Positions 63,257 through 64,000 of a DNA stretch of 64,000 nt are shown in pieces. Below the pieces are notes generated by a model. It made no database searches. It had not been told where the DNA came from and saw only the letters and a list, made by a program, of their open reading frames with translations. Each line of letters starts with the position of its first letter. Positions within the stretch are counted from its first letter, which is position 1. The translations under genes were made by a program, and so were the position numbers. The stretch covers positions 1,302,001 through 1,366,000 of the forward strand of contig CAWHMS010000002.1 of NCBI GenBank assembly GCA_963830495.1, written 5' to 3'. The DNA is from CAWHMS01 sp963830495 (GTDB lineage: Bacteria > Actinomycetota > Actinomycetes > Propionibacteriales > Nocardioidaceae).

Positions 63257-64000
63257 GTGGCTAAAGCCAGAGTCCATGAACTCGCGAAGGAGTTCGGAGT
63301 CACCAGCAAGGAAGTCCTTGCGGCACTCCAAGACATGGGGGAGTTCGTCAAGTCGGCGTCCTCCACCGTCGAGCCCCCTGTGATCAGGCGGCTGGACGAG
63401 AAGCACGGCGACACCTGGCGTCAGGCCGCCGAGGCCAAGGCGGCCAAGAAGGCCGCGAAGAAGGCGCCGGCCAAGAAGGCCGCCGCGACCGCCGACGGTG
63501 CGTCGGCGGACGTTCCAGCGGCTGCTCCCGCGCCAGCAGCGGCGACTGCCACCAAGGTCGCCGAGCCGGCTGCGGCTCCTCCGGTGACCCCAGCCCCGGC
63601 GCGACCCGAGCCGCCGGCAGCCGCTCCGGCCCCGGCAGCCGTTCCCGAGACGCCGGCCGAGCCGCCGCGTCCCGAGGCTCCTGCGGCAGCGGCGAGGCCG
63701 CCGGCAGCCCCAGCAGCGCGCGCCGCGCGCCCCGGCACCCCCCGGCCGGGCAACAACCCGTTCTCGTCCACCCAGGGCATGCAGCGTCGCCCGTCGCCGG
63801 GGCAGATGCCTCCTCGTCCGCCCGCCGGCAGGTCCGGCGACCGGCCCGGCGGCGTACCCGGCGCGCCGCACCCCAACCCCGCCATGATGCCCAAGACCTC
63901 TGGCCTGCAAGGGCCCTCCGGTCGCGGCAACGGTCGCCCCGGCGGCGCGCCTTCCGGCGGACGTGGAGCCCCCGGCGGCCGTGGTGGTGCTCCGGCACGC
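63257..64000 (+). CDS. infB: Translation initiation factor IF-2, N-terminal part (cut by the window end)
   Basis: First about 248 residues of IF-2; the GTPase lies beyond the window. GTG start with AAGGAGA a few bases before. VHELAKEFGVTSKEVLAALQ is the N-terminal IF2N fold. The rest is the long Ala/Pro/Lys linker (AAKKAAKKAPAKKAAA) turning into a Gly/Arg-rich stretch (GGRGAPGGRGGAP), typical of actinobacterial IF-2 and probably disordered. Preceded by 78 bp without a recognisable signal. Confidence 0.95.
   Translation, partial: MAKARVHELAKEFGVTSKEVLAALQDMGEFVKSASSTVEPPVIRRLDEKHGDTWRQAAEAKAAKKAAKKAPAKKAAATADGASADVPAAAPAPAAATATKVAEPAAAPPVTPAPARPEPPAAAPAPAAVPETPAEPPRPEAPAAAARPPAAPAARAARPGTPRPGNNPFSSTQGMQRRPSPGQMPPRPPAGRSGDRPGGVPGAPHPNPAMMPKTSGLQGPSGRGNGRPGGAPSGGRGAPGGRGGAPAR

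Overview
The window reads as chromosomal DNA of a high-GC actinobacterium, most likely a Nocardioides-like member of the Propionibacteriales. The evidence is GTG starts, tight start/stop overlaps, many genes with an actinobacterial -10 box 6-8 bases before the start codon (leaderless pattern), Tat and lipoprotein signals, and the actinomycete gene order dxr-rseP-ispG-GNAT-proS-rimP-nusA-ylxR-infB at the right end. The genus is an inference. I see no rRNA, tRNA, CRISPR array, insertion sequence, phage gene or origin.

Layout. 0-5.6 kb: the 3' part of a propionyl-CoA synthetase gene, then a PEP-dependent dihydroxyacetone kinase operon, dhaK-dhaL-dhaM, whose DhaM is fused to HPr and a complete enzyme I. 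5.6-12.4 kb: an Lrp/AsnC regulator, a polyamine ABC importer (potD-A-B-C), a DUF1697 gene and a putrescine-type aminotransferase. 12.5-16.7 kb: an MFS permease, a YtcJ-like amidohydrolase and a frameshifted glutaryl-CoA-type dehydrogenase. 16.8-24.8 kb: narGHJI plus narK for nitrate respiration. 24.9-27.6 kb: an aminobutyraldehyde-type dehydrogenase and a saccharopine-dehydrogenase-like protein. 27.6-40.1 kb: a pentose region with xylB, a ROK regulator, a second broken ROK gene, a ribose/xylose-type ABC importer, a Gfo/Idh/MocA oxidoreductase, xylA and two more TIM-barrel isomerase-like proteins. 40.1-45.7 kb: a VOC protein, a Tet(M)-like ribosomal protection protein with two small upstream ORFs, and a divergent GABA aminotransferase / semialdehyde dehydrogenase pair. 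45.7-64 kb: housekeeping genes (dxr, rseP, ispG, proS, rimP, nusA, ylxR, start of infB) interspersed with secreted enzymes and small conserved proteins.

How the genes fit together. Uptake by PotABCD, the aminotransferase at 11-12.4 kb, the dehydrogenase at 25-26.4 kb, GABA aminotransferase at 42.8-44.1 kb and the semialdehyde dehydrogenase at 44.2-45.7 kb together make a full inferred route from putrescine to succinate, spread over 40 kb. An identical 11-bp element lies just upstream of both the Lrp gene and the aminotransferase. The pentose region supplies regulator, uptake, isomerase and kinase.

Main caveat. Several genes are broken as read: prpE, the acyl-CoA dehydrogenase, the second ROK gene, the sugar ABC ATPase, the Gfo/Idh/MocA gene, xylA, one TIM-barrel gene and a methyltransferase remnant next to ylxR. 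Most breaks are one- or two-base indels between stretches of well-conserved coding sequence, densest at 31.0-32.9 kb. Recent decay or assembly error would look the same here; the methyltransferase remnant, which has also lost internal sequence, looks like true decay.
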